Source: Sulfurimonadaceae bacterium (lineage in GTDB: Bacteria; Campylobacterota; Campylobacteria; Campylobacterales; Sulfurimonadaceae). From it: DNA of 36,359 nucleotides. Position numbers and translations under genes: made by a program. How positions within the stretch are numbered: the stretch's first letter is position 1; each line of letters starts with the position of its first letter. Location of the stretch: positions 1 to 36,359 of the forward strand of contig JAQUHB010000025.1 of NCBI GenBank assembly GCA_028683835.1, in the 5' to 3' direction. Under the pieces are notes generated by a model. That model worked only from the letters and a program-made list of their open reading frames with translations. It made no database searches and was not told where the DNA came from. Below are positions 9,044 to 16,451 of the stretch, piece by piece.

Positions 9044-10450
9044 TTATTTATTATTGTCCCACTCAGGATAATATTTTTCTATCAATGCTTTGAGTTCAAG
9101 CTCAAAAGCGGTGTGTTTTGGTGTATGCGTGCTTGGAGCATTATCAGATTTTTTGACTATCATCCCCGCACCGACAGTATTATTTGTAAGTCTGTCTATG
9201 ATGATAAAACTTCCCATCGCTTTGTTACGATTGTATGGGTCATAAGCGATTTTAGTTTCTAAATCCAACTTAGCATAAGCAATTTCATTCAGATGAAGAG
9301 AGCTTATCTCCTGTTTTTGGAGTGTATTGACATCTGTTTTATAGTAAAACTTATCAATGTTTCCGACATTAAGCGATGATCCTCTTTTTATAAAATAACG
9401 TTTTCCCTGAGTAAGGGGTGCTTCATCCATCCAGACGATATTGACATCAAAACTATCTTCACTTTGGGGGATATCATCATTTTTGACAATGATGTCACCA
9501 CGGCTGATATCTATCTCATCTTCAAGCGTGAGCGTTACTGCTTGCTGGGCATAAGCATATGAAAGCTCGCCATCATAAGTAACTATCGCTTTCACCCTTG
9601 AGCTCTTGCCCGAGGGTAAAACAGTAATAGCATCTCCAATTTCAATCACTCCAGAGGCAACCGTGCCACAAAAACCTCTAAAATCAAGGTTTGCTCTATT
9701 GACATACTGCACAGGAAATCTAAAATGTTGCAGATCTCTGTCGTTTTGTATCTCTATATTTTCAAGCAAGAAAAGAAGAGTTTCCCCGGCATACCAAGGT
9801 GTTTTTTCACTTTTTTGTACGACATTGTCTCCGCTCAAAGCACTAAGAGGAAGAAGGTTAATTTGTGAATCTAAGCCAAGTTCTTGTGCAAAATTAAGAT
9901 ACTCTAGTACAATATTGTCATAGACCTCTTCGCTAAATTTGACCAGATCCATCTTATTTATAGCCACGATGATATGTTTAATACCAAGGAGCTTTGCAAT
10001 AAATGAGTGTCTTTTTGTCTGTGTCTGTACGCCATATCTTGCATCTATCAAGATGATCGCTAGATCTGCCGTACTCGCACCCGTTGCCATATTTCTTGTG
10101 TACTGTTCATGGCCGGGAGTATCAGCGATGATAAACTTTCTTTTATCTGTCGTAAAGTATCTATATGCGACATCAATAGTGATTCCTTGCTCTCGCTCAC
10201 TTTGAAGACCATCCACCAATAATGAAAGATCAAATTCATTTTCAACCGCCGCACTTTTTTTACTCTCTTTTTTTATAGCCGCAAGTTGGTCTTCAAAGAT
10301 CATTTTTGAGTCATACAGAAGTCTTCCGATAAGCGTACTTTTACCATCATCGACGCTCCCGCATGTGATAAAACGTAAAAGCTGTTTGTTTTCATGTTCT
10401 TTTAAATAGCTCTGTATATCAGTTGCAATTTTTGTTTGTAATGTTGTCAT
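9044..10450 (-). CDS. cysN: Sulfate adenylyltransferase subunit 1 (GTPase) CysN
   Basis: 468 aa. The GTPase subunit of ATP sulfurylase, which couples GTP hydrolysis to formation of APS from sulfate and ATP. The G1 motif CGSVDDGKST is at 30-39, the DTPGHEQYTRNM G3 motif at 110-121, and NKMDL (G4) at about 164-168. EF-Tu-like beta-barrel domains follow. There is no C-terminal CysC (APS kinase) domain, consistent with an APS-reducing route. It lies one base after cysD, so the two subunits are co-translated. Confidence 0.96.
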   Translation of the reverse strand: MTTLQTKIATDIQSYLKEHENKQLLRFITCGSVDDGKSTLIGRLLYDSKMIFEDQLAAIKKESKKSAAVENEFDLSLLVDGLQSEREQGITIDVAYRYFTTDKRKFIIADTPGHEQYTRNMATGASTADLAIILIDARYGVQTQTKRHSFIAKLLGIKHIIVAINKMDLVKFSEEVYDNIVLEYLNFAQELGLDSQINLLPLSALSGDNVVQKSEKTPWYAGETLLFLLENIEIQNDRDLQHFRFPVQYVNRANLDFRGFCGTVASGVIEIGDAITVLPSGKSSRVKAIVTYDGELSYAYAQQAVTLTLEDEIDISRGDIIVKNDDIPQSEDSFDVNIVWMDEAPLTQGKRYFIKRGSSLNVGNIDKFYYKTDVNTLQKQEISSLHLNEIAYAKLDLETKIAYDPYNRNKAMGSFIIIDRLTNNTVGAGMIVKKSDNAPSTHTPKHTAFELELKALIEKYYPEWDNNK

Positions 10451-10451
10451 T

Positions 10452-11363
10452 TTAAAAATATCCTTCTATTTTTTTCTTTTCCATTGATCCTGAAGAATCA
10501 TTATCTATGATGCGTCCCTGTCTTTCACTTGTCTTTGTGAGCAGCATCTCTTGGATGATCTGAGGGAGTGTTTGAGCCGATGACTCTACCGCGCCTGTAA
10601 GCGGGTAACAGCCTAAAGTCCGAAACCTCACCATCTCCTCTTTAACCTCTTCGCCTTCATATATGGGCATTCTCTCATCGTCCACCATTATCTTAATACC
10701 ATCTCGTTCGACAATAGGGCGTTTACCGGCAAAATAAAGGGGTACGATAGGGATCCCTTCGAAATAAATATATTGCCAGATATCAAGTTCCGTCCAATTT
10801 GAGAGAGGAAAAACTCTGATCGATTCACCTTTGTGCACTCTTGCATTGTAAGTGTTCCAAAGTTCAGGTCTTTGATTTTTTGGATCCCATCTATGGTTTT
10901 TATCTCTAAAAGAGTAGATGCGCTCTTTTGCACGGCTTTTCTCTTCATCACGTCTAGCACCGCCAAAAACAGCATCAAATCCATATTTGTTCAATGCTTG
11001 TTTAAGCCCTTGTGTCTTCATGATGTCGGTATGAATCGCTGAACCATGGACAAAAGGATTGATATCCTGTTCTATTCCATCAGGGTTAGTATGTACTAGA
11101 AGTTCAAACCCTTCTTCTTTAGCTCTTTTGTCACGAAACTCAATCATCTCCTTGAACTTCCATCTTGTGTCTACATGTAAAAGCGGAAACGGAAGTTTTG
11201 CCGGAAAAAATGCTTTTAAGGCAAGATGCAGCATCACCGCGGAATCTTTACCCACTGAGTACATCATCACGGGATTTTCAAACTCTGCAACCACTTCTCT
11301 TAAGATGTGTATCGATTCTGCTTCAAGCTGTTTTAAATGTGTTAATTGTTTTGTATCTATCAT
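10452..11363 (-). CDS. cysD: Sulfate adenylyltransferase subunit 2 CysD
   Basis: 303 aa, the normal length. The catalytic ATP-pyrophosphatase subunit of ATP sulfurylase; it forms adenosine 5'-phosphosulfate. The PP-loop [12 protein letters not shown] begins at residue 36, with family motifs [16 protein letters not shown] at about 134-149 and the C-terminal RQGRIIDND. It lies between cysH and cysN with very short gaps, in the minus-strand cys operon. Confidence 0.97.
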   Translation of the reverse strand: MIDTKQLTHLKQLEAESIHILREVVAEFENPVMMYSVGKDSAVMLHLALKAFFPAKLPFPLLHVDTRWKFKEMIEFRDKRAKEEGFELLVHTNPDGIEQDINPFVHGSAIHTDIMKTQGLKQALNKYGFDAVFGGARRDEEKSRAKERIYSFRDKNHRWDPKNQRPELWNTYNARVHKGESIRVFPLSNWTELDIWQYIYFEGIPIVPLYFAGKRPIVERDGIKIMVDDERMPIYEGEEVKEEMVRFRTLGCYPLTGAVESSAQTLPQIIQEMLLTKTSERQGRIIDNDSSGSMEKKKIEGYF

Positions 11364-11374
11364 CTTTTTTACCT

Positions 11375-12076
11375 TTATTTAAAGTGCAAACCGCACTCTT
11401 TATGTTCGGGATTTTCCCACCACCATCTTCCGCTTCGGATATCATCACCCTCTTTTACAGCTCTTGTACATGGGGCACATCCAATACTCGGATAGCCTTG
11501 ATCATGAAGCTCGTTGTAGGGGACATCATGTTCTCTTATATATGCCCAGACATCTTCATGAGTCCATAAGACAAGAGGATTGAGCTTTATAATATCATTC
11601 CCCTCATCCCACTCTAAAAGCTGCATCTCTGTGCGTGTGACACTTTGTTCAGCACGTAGACCGGTAATCCAAACACGCATCCCCTTCAGCGCTTTTTTGA
11701 GAGGAACTATTTTTCTAACAAAACAGCAATCTTTTCTATTTTCTACCGATTCATAAAAACCATTTATCCCTTGTCTCTTATAAAGCTGTTCTAACTCTTC
11801 ATAAGTGGGTTGATAACTCTCTACCGTGATCTCATATCTTGTATTTGTTTTTTTCATGACATCATACGTTTGGGGTGGAAGCACATAGGTATCAAGCGTA
11901 AATATCTTTGTATCTTTGTCAATCTTAGTTATCATATCTGTGAGAAGTTGATCTTCCACTCCAAAACTTGATGAAAAAGCAATTTTTCCCTTATACTCTT
12001 TTAAAAAATATTCCAATATTTCCTGTGTATTTTTGTGCTCAAACTTTTTATTTAAATGTTTTATTATCTCTGTCAT
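11375..12076 (-). CDS. cysH: APS reductase, CysH family
   Basis: 233 aa. Reduces adenylyl sulfate to sulfite and AMP. The four [4Fe-4S] cysteines typical of APS-type enzymes are present (CC at 117-118, C200 and C203 in GCAPC), as is the catalytic C-terminal ECGLH cysteine at 228. [11 protein letters not shown] at 35-45 is the modified PP-loop. The CC...CxxC motif marks it as an APS-using assimilatory reductase rather than a PAPS reductase, which fits the absence of an APS kinase gene here. Thioredoxin would be the reductant. The next gene, cysD, begins 11 bases downstream. Confidence 0.95.
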   Translation of the reverse strand: MTEIIKHLNKKFEHKNTQEILEYFLKEYKGKIAFSSSFGVEDQLLTDMITKIDKDTKIFTLDTYVLPPQTYDVMKKTNTRYEITVESYQPTYEELEQLYKRQGINGFYESVENRKDCCFVRKIVPLKKALKGMRVWITGLRAEQSVTRTEMQLLEWDEGNDIIKLNPLVLWTHEDVWAYIREHDVPYNELHDQGYPSIGCAPCTRAVKEGDDIRSGRWWWENPEHKECGLHFK

Positions 12077-12085
12077 TTTTATCTC

Positions 12086-12316
12086 CTAAATCTGATAATC
12101 ATCACTTGTAGGTTTATGCCTACCTAAGTTAATCTTATTCCATGCTCTTTCATGAAAATAGTAAAGAGTCATTTTTGTAAACAGTTCAACCGAACCGATG
12201 GATGTTGCCATCACTAAACTACCGGTAATGAGGTAGGATATAACAACCGTATCTATCGTTCCTATAACCCTCCAAGATATTGTCTTAACAATAGACCTAT
12301 ATGCTTTTTCTTGCAT
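12086..12316 (-). CDS. DUF2061 small membrane protein
   Basis: 76 aa. The motif KTISWRVIGTIDTVVISYLITGS and the ending YYFHERAWNKI match the DUF2061 family (membrane proteins with two helices, here about 15-32 and 34-53). Members are often found within sulfate-assimilation operons, and this one sits between cysK and cysH. Its biochemical role is not known; a link to sulfate or sulfite handling is only suggested by the position. Confidence 0.85.
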   Translation of the reverse strand: MQEKAYRSIVKTISWRVIGTIDTVVISYLITGSLVMATSIGSVELFTKMTLYYFHERAWNKINLGRHKPTSDDYQI

Positions 12317-12343
12317 TTTATTTTTTCCTTCTTTTTCCGTGCA

Positions 12344-13267
12344 TCATGAGATATCGTCATACAGCCCTGCACTTAGGTATCTCTCTCCGGTATCACAAAG
12401 AATCGTGACAATGGTCTTACCTTTGTTTTCATCTCTATTTGCTACAAGAGAAGATACAAATACATTAGCTCCTGCAGAGATACCTACTAAAAGTCCCTCA
12501 TTTTTTGCCAGCTCTTTTGCTGTTTTAATGGCGTCTTCATTACTGATCTGGATAATCTCATCGTAAATGTTTTGGTTTAAAACATCAGGGATAAATCCTG
12601 CTCCGATACCCTGGATCTTATGCGCTCCTGGTTTACCGCCTGAAAGTACATGAGAGTTTTCAGGTTCGATAGCGATAATTTTAATATCGGGGTTATGCTC
12701 TTTTAAGATCTTGCCTACACCCGTTATTGTCCCACCTGTTCCAATACTGGCAATAAAAATATCTACTTTGCCATCCGTATCTCGTAAAATCTCCAAAGCC
12801 GTCGTTCTCTCATGAATCTCAGGGTTTGCTTTATTCGCAAACTGCTGAGGTATGAAACTGTTTTTATACTCTTTTGCTAGCTCTATAGCTTTATCAACCG
12901 CACCTTTCATCCCAAGACTCGGCTCTGTCAATACAAGCTCGGCGCCAAAGGCTTTTAAGAGTTGTCTACGTTCTAAACTCATAGAACTTGGCATTGCCAA
13001 AATAAGTTTTATTTTAAGTGCCGCACAAACGCTTGCGAGTGCAATTCCTGTATTTCCGCTAGTTGGCTCGATAATGATAGAATCCTTATTTATTAGCCCC
13101 TCATTAAGTGCATTTTGGATCATATTGGATCCGATTCTGTCCTTAACCGAATGAGTAGGATTCATAAACTCACATTTACCTAAAACCAGTGCATTTACGC
13201 TTGCATCTGTTAGCTTTACCAGAGGCGTATTTCCTATTAATTCTGTTATATTTTCTGCAAAATTCAT
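12344..13267 (-). CDS. cysK: Cysteine synthase (O-acetylserine sulfhydrylase)
   Basis: 307 aa. PLP enzyme of the beta family; it makes cysteine from O-acetylserine and the sulfide produced by the downstream reductases. The PLP lysine is Lys42 in [10 protein letters not shown], the substrate loop TSGNTG is at 69-74, the phosphate-binding GTGGTITG is at about 177-184, and GISAGAN is at about 265-271. The length matches CysK/CysM. It is the second gene in the cys operon. CysK versus CysM cannot be separated with certainty by eye. Confidence 0.95.
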   Translation of the reverse strand: MNFAENITELIGNTPLVKLTDASVNALVLGKCEFMNPTHSVKDRIGSNMIQNALNEGLINKDSIIIEPTSGNTGIALASVCAALKIKLILAMPSSMSLERRQLLKAFGAELVLTEPSLGMKGAVDKAIELAKEYKNSFIPQQFANKANPEIHERTTALEILRDTDGKVDIFIASIGTGGTITGVGKILKEHNPDIKIIAIEPENSHVLSGGKPGAHKIQGIGAGFIPDVLNQNIYDEIIQISNEDAIKTAKELAKNEGLLVGISAGANVFVSSLVANRDENKGKTIVTILCDTGERYLSAGLYDDIS

Positions 13268-13285
13268 TGTGTTTTCCTTTTATTT

Positions 13286-13708
13286 TTATAAAGAAACGAT
13301 TTCAATATTGTGGCGGCGAAGTAGCTGAAATAACTTGCATCCTACACAAATACTCTTTGTCGCTTCAACAACTTTCCAAAACACAAGTACCAACACAAGA
13401 CTTATTGAAACAATATGTTCTTGCCAAAATTCCGATGCCAAAATAAAGATAAGAACTGTCAAGACAATATTGTCAGCAAAAGTTTTTGCTTCTGCCTCGA
13501 TATCTTTTCTTGTAAGTTTCAAGGTTTTTACACACAGACGGCTGAGAGCGTACAAAGGGCTCAATACTGGTGAGACATAAAGTCTTACAAAAAAATCGTA
13601 TGTAAGTAAAAATAGCATTGTGTAATATCCAGAGTACAAATATCCGCACAGGACAAACGCTACTAATATAGCATCAACTTTAGTTTGATTTTCATCGACT
13701 TGTTTCAT
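13286..13708 (-). CDS. DUF4395-family membrane protein, first gene of the cys operon
   Basis: 140 aa, with hydrophobic helices around 12-40 and 75-115. It resembles the DUF4395 family and carries a CVGC pair (Cys121, Cys124) followed by KLFQLL. The start is set at 13708, because AAAGGAGTGATC lies immediately upstream. A longer frame to 13765 would read through the promoter. It is the promoter-proximal gene of a sulfur-assimilation operon. A role in thiol or sulfur chemistry at the membrane is a guess from the CxxC and the context. Confidence 0.75.
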   Translation of the reverse strand: MKQVDENQTKVDAILVAFVLCGYLYSGYYTMLFLLTYDFFVRLYVSPVLSPLYALSRLCVKTLKLTRKDIEAEAKTFADNIVLTVLIFILASEFWQEHIVSISLVLVLVFWKVVEATKSICVGCKLFQLLRRHNIEIVSL

Positions 13709-13736
13709 GATCACTCCTTTATTATTTGATAACGTA

Positions 13737-13765
13737 TTTATATATGAATGTTCATTCATTGTCAA
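13737..13765 (-). promoter_or_regulatory. Promoter of the cys operon, consensus sigma70 type
   Basis: On the minus strand TTGACA (13760-13765) is separated by exactly 17 bp from TATAAA (13737-13742). The expected transcription start is near 13729, some 20 nt before the DUF4395 ATG at 13708, which has a strong ribosome-binding site. This is the best promoter match in the window and probably drives all eight genes down to 6159. Confidence 0.75.
13744..13759. promoter_or_regulatory. Operator-like dyad inside the cys promoter spacer
   Basis: ATGAAT-GTTC-ATTCAT has 6-bp arms and fills 16 of the 17 bases between the -35 and -10 hexamers. A protein bound here would block RNA polymerase, so it looks like a repressor operator. 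TetR-family operators often have this form. No such regulator gene lies in the window. Confidence 0.5.
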
Positions 13766-13800
13766 TCAGATAAAAATAAATTTATTTTCTTGAAATGTAG

Positions 13801-13841
13801 AAAGGGACTAAAACCCTTTACCCATGGGCTCTAAATGGAGC
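13801..13841. repeat. Cluster of three small dyads
   Basis: AAAGGG/CCCTTT (13801-13806, 13814-13819), the palindrome CCCATGGG (13821-13828) and GCTC/GAGC (13828-13831, 13838-13841) are packed in 41 bp. They may be a small structured RNA or the decayed end of an IS200/IS605-like element; no transposase gene is visible. Origin unknown. Confidence 0.35.
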
Positions 13842-13854
13842 TATAGAAATAATA

Positions 13855-13896
13855 ATTTATACATTAGTATTATAGTAAGGATACTAATGTATAAAT
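13855..13896. repeat. Perfect 16-bp inverted repeat
   Basis: ATTTATACATTAGTAT (13855-13870) is exactly complementary to 13881-13896 across a 10-nt loop. It lies in the 390-bp gene-free stretch 13766-14155 between the cys promoter and the porin 3' end. The adjacent sequence is AT-rich and without a credible gene. Confidence 0.6.
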
Positions 13897-13982
13897 AAAA
13901 TAAATTTGAATAAATAATGTATTATTAATTATAATAATGTATAAAATACAAAATAGTAATAATAAAATAAAAAGAAGAAGTT

Positions 13983-14002
13983 TATAAATCCAAGGATTTA
14001 TA
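13983..14002. repeat. 20-bp palindrome TATAAATCC-AA-GGATTTATA
   Basis: Arms of 9 bp flank a 2-base centre. This spacing suits a dimeric DNA-binding protein more than an RNA hairpin. There is no gene start nearby, so a classical operator role is not obvious. Confidence 0.45.
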
Positions 14003-14089
14003 TCAGATTTGATGACATTCCTGTAACAAGAATCTTGGAAAGATGATAATACGATCTTATAAAGTGTGGGGACAAGACAATATTGCAGC

Positions 14090-14122
14090 ATCGTCATAAA
14101 GTAAGATTCACTTTATGACGAT
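14090..14122. terminator. 13-bp stem-loop downstream of the porin gene
   Basis: ATCGTCATAAAGT (14090-14102) pairs perfectly with 14110-14122 around a 7-nt loop. On the + strand it is followed by ACATTTTTTAC, a terminator-like T-run. On the minus strand, where the porin message ends at 14156, no U-run follows. It may stabilise the 3' end of the porin mRNA. A 12-bp palindrome TACTTTAAAGTA lies between it and the porin stop. Confidence 0.5.
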
Positions 14123-14155
14123 TACATTTTTTACTTTAAAGTAGCTTTTTAAACC

Positions 14156-15472
14156 CTACTTCGTAGCGAATTTATAATCTAACATCAACCAAGCGACAGT
14201 TTTGTCATTTGTAAAAGTAGCTACTTTACCTTTGTTATAAGCTGCATACTTTACAAGTCCTGTAAGATTGTTTACACCAGGAATTTTGTTTTCGTAAGAA
14301 ACGTCAAACTCAGTTCCAAGGTCATCTTTGCCAGCCATTTTTTTATCCGCAGTGAATTGATGATAAACACCAAGCAATTTACCAAAAGATTTATTTGTAT
14401 AACCTAAACGAGCATTTGCATCTTTAAGACCACCTGTCGGTGTAGATAAGAACATATCTGCCCAACCGTTAAATGCATGTCCAGTAGCAAGTGGAGTTTG
14501 AAATGCTGTTTTGCCGTCAGTTCCAGTTGAACCGCTTAGTACTTCGTAATTGATACCAGCTAAAACACCGGAAACATTTGCCCCTACATCTAAGTTGTAA
14601 TAATAAGCATCAGCTTTTGGCTTACCATTAATTCCGCCAACTGGATTAGCACCCGCTTGTGAACGTCTTTCAAGAGAAGCATCGCCTTGTTTTGCATATT
14701 CACCACGATAGTCAAGTTTTGCAACGCCAGCATCTACATTTCCTGTTAATGCAGCACCATAAGTATCATGTAATGAAGCTAGCATATAATCATATGCAGT
14801 TACTGTAAGTTCATTCATCGCTTTATATGAAGCATGTAATAAAACAGAGGAAGTATCATATGCTTCGTTATTTGTTAACCCAGCTGCAGATAGATTTGCT
14901 AATGGAAGAAAACTTTCATTTTTAACGCCGTTAATACCATAAACATAAGCACCTAAAAGAGAAAGGTTATTAATAGTGTTGTCAACTACGGCAACAGCAT
15001 CATAAGTTTGAAACATTTGTCTCCAGCCAACAGCACCAATAAAACGCTGATTATCAAGATTGACCATTTGGCGACCTGCGCGAATAAGTGTTTTATTTAT
15101 CTTGTAGTCTAGGTATGCTTGTGTCATGCGAGCTTGTTGTGGGTCTGCGATAACATCATATTTCGTGTTACCATCTATTGTTCCATTATAATTTCTGTCG
15201 CCAAAATTATTAACAGAAGTAACTTCTAAATATGTTGACAATCCATTAACTTGTAAAAGATCTGCACCAACGCCTAAAGTCGTACGAACCGTAAAAGCAT
15301 TAGCAGCATCTTTTCCATTATTTTTAATATCAGCATACTCATAACGAGGACGGATTTCTCCGTTGAACTTTACATTATTAAGGACATTGAACCCATCATC
15401 TGCACTAGCACTTACACTCATTCCCCCCAGAATCAATGGCATTGCAGCCAGAGAAAGTAACAATCTTTTCAT
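14156..15472 (-). CDS. Outer-membrane porin (Opr/alginate-export-like beta barrel)
   Basis: 438 aa. A Sec signal peptide is clear (MKRLLLSLAAMPLILGG...ASA, cleavage near residue 24). The mature part alternates short polar and aromatic strands. Early motifs NNVKFNGEIRPRYEYA and AYLDYKINKTLIRAGRQMV resemble barrel proteins of the Opr/alginate-export type common in Campylobacterota, and the C-terminus MLDYKFATK is a terminal beta-strand. A substrate cannot be named. It is divergent from the Crp/Fnr gene. Upstream, an FNR-type dyad (15537-15550) is centred 29.5 bp from a TATAAT -10 at 15509-15514 on the minus strand. The porin is therefore probably induced with the denitrification genes and may admit nitrate or nitrite. 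Confidence 0.85.
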   Translation of the reverse strand: MKRLLLSLAAMPLILGGMSVSASADDGFNVLNNVKFNGEIRPRYEYADIKNNGKDAANAFTVRTTLGVGADLLQVNGLSTYLEVTSVNNFGDRNYNGTIDGNTKYDVIADPQQARMTQAYLDYKINKTLIRAGRQMVNLDNQRFIGAVGWRQMFQTYDAVAVVDNTINNLSLLGAYVYGINGVKNESFLPLANLSAAGLTNNEAYDTSSVLLHASYKAMNELTVTAYDYMLASLHDTYGAALTGNVDAGVAKLDYRGEYAKQGDASLERRSQAGANPVGGINGKPKADAYYYNLDVGANVSGVLAGINYEVLSGSTGTDGKTAFQTPLATGHAFNGWADMFLSTPTGGLKDANARLGYTNKSFGKLLGVYHQFTADKKMAGKDDLGTEFDVSYENKIPGVNNLTGLVKYAAYNKGKVATFTNDKTVAWLMLDYKFATK

Positions 15473-15508
15473 TTCATTTCCTTGTGTTAAATTAACATAT
15501 CACAGAAA

Positions 15509-15514
15509 ATTATA
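15509..15514 (-). promoter_or_regulatory. -10 element of the porin promoter
   Basis: TATAAT on the minus strand, a perfect -10. Its first base (15514) is 29.5 bp from the centre of the dyad at 15537-15550, so the dyad would be centred at -41.5, the class-II activator position. Confidence 0.65.
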
Positions 15515-15536
15515 ACACTGATGATTTATAATAAAT

Positions 15537-15550
15537 TTGACATATATCAA
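15537..15550. promoter_or_regulatory. FNR/DNR-type box, TTGACATATATCAA
   Basis: Symmetrical TTGAC-N4-ATCAA in the porin/regulator intergenic region. It has class-II geometry toward the porin. Its right edge lies only 16 bp from the regulator's first possible start codon, so binding could also autoregulate the regulator gene. Confidence 0.75.
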
Positions 15551-15566
15551 GAAATCTTCAGGTTAA

Positions 15567-16268
15567 TTGGATAGCATTATATCAATGATGAACATATTTG
15601 ATTGTATTAAGTTATTGGATTTTTTCAAACTCTTAGATGAGGATGCCTTTGTAAGGCTGTCTGCCATCTCTCTAGTACGTCAATATCCTAAAGGATCAGT
15701 GTTATACTATGAAGATGATGCAAACGATAAAATATTCTTTTTAATTGAAGGTTTATTAAAAACATATAAAATTGACCGATGTGACAATGAGATTTTTTTA
15801 AGGTATATTTATAAAAATAGATTGATATCTGAAATATCATCTTTAAATAATCATGAGATTCACTGTTATGCAAATACAGAGTTTGTTGAAGATAGTGTAG
15901 TATTGGAGATAGATTATGAATTATTTAAAAAACACTTTATACAAACAGGGTTGCTTACAGATAACTTTATAGAAGAAATAGTCAATCATACACGTGAATT
16001 GCACTGTATTATCAATAGAGAACTTATTTTTGATGCAACAGCAAGAGTTGCGCACATGTTATACAATAACTTAGAGAGATTTAATAAATTTAAGAGACAC
16101 GAAGTATCCACTATGCTTAATATACAACCTGAAACTCTTTCTAGAATACTGACTAAATTAAAACAACACAATATTATTGAGTTTGACAAACCAGATATCA
16201 TCATAATAGATGAAGGTCAATTACAAAATATTTTTACTGGAAATTACGAACTGAAGTATGTGGAATGA
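15567..16268 (+). CDS. Crp/Fnr-family transcription regulator (DNR/NnrR-like)
   Basis: 233 aa from a TTG start. An N-terminal cyclic-nucleotide-binding-like beta-roll (about 35-125), a long dimer helix (about 135-160) and a C-terminal winged helix with HTH at about 178-200. The recognition helix reads PETLSRIL with Glu189, Ser192 and Arg193, the E-x-x-S-R motif that reads TTGAT/ATCAA half-sites in FNR and DNR. The four [4Fe-4S] cysteines of FNR are absent at the N-terminus, which suggests an NO/heme-type (DNR, NnrR) or other sensor. The CAGG at 15559-15562 favours TTG 15567, but ATG 15585 or 15588 is possible. It is divergent from the porin and just upstream of napA. Likely regulator of the boxes in this window (inference). 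Confidence 0.85.
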   Translation: MDSIISMMNIFDCIKLLDFFKLLDEDAFVRLSAISLVRQYPKGSVLYYEDDANDKIFFLIEGLLKTYKIDRCDNEIFLRYIYKNRLISEISSLNNHEIHCYANTEFVEDSVVLEIDYELFKKHFIQTGLLTDNFIEEIVNHTRELHCIINRELIFDATARVAHMLYNNLERFNKFKRHEVSTMLNIQPETLSRILTKLKQHNIIEFDKPDIIIIDEGQLQNIFTGNYELKYVE

Positions 16269-16368
16269 AAGTTACTACAAAAAAATAAATAAAATCGCCC
16301 CTTTAACGAACTCCAAAGTAAACATACCGCTCCTACATTTGCAATATTCTTAACTAAAACTATGCTTT

Positions 16369-16382
16369 TTGACTTAAATCAA
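16369..16382. promoter_or_regulatory. FNR/DNR-type box upstream of napA
   Basis: TTGACTTAAATCAA, TTGAC-N4-ATCAA. The centre (16375.5) is 29.5 bp from the -10-like TACGAT at 16405-16410. That places the box at -41.5 and the transcription start near 16417, about 35 nt before the napA ATG. Confidence 0.8.
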
Positions 16383-16404
16383 TAAACGTAAGTTTAAATA
16401 ATGA

Positions 16405-16410
16405 TACGAT
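16405..16410 (+). promoter_or_regulatory. -10 element of the nap operon
   Basis: TACGAT (4 of 6 to TATAAT), at the exact spacing expected for class-II FNR-type activation from the box at 16369-16382. No -35 hexamer is needed in this architecture. Confidence 0.6.
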
Positions 16411-16451
16411 TTAGATGTGAAATATAAATCTGAATATTAGGGGAGGGAATC

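Noticed and set aside
11165-11569. 134-aa open frame on the + strand across cysD and cysH
   Set aside because: Antisense to two clear enzymes, no family motifs, no promoter or ribosome-binding site.
13801-13841. CRISPR repeat or active insertion sequence
   Set aside because: GGGACTAAAACCC recalls some repeat families, but there is a single copy, no spacers, no cas genes and no transposase.
13870-14097. 75-aa open frame on the minus strand in the repeat-rich gap
   Set aside because: It runs across several inverted repeats, is composed of AT-driven Ile/Leu/Tyr codons and has no ribosome-binding site.
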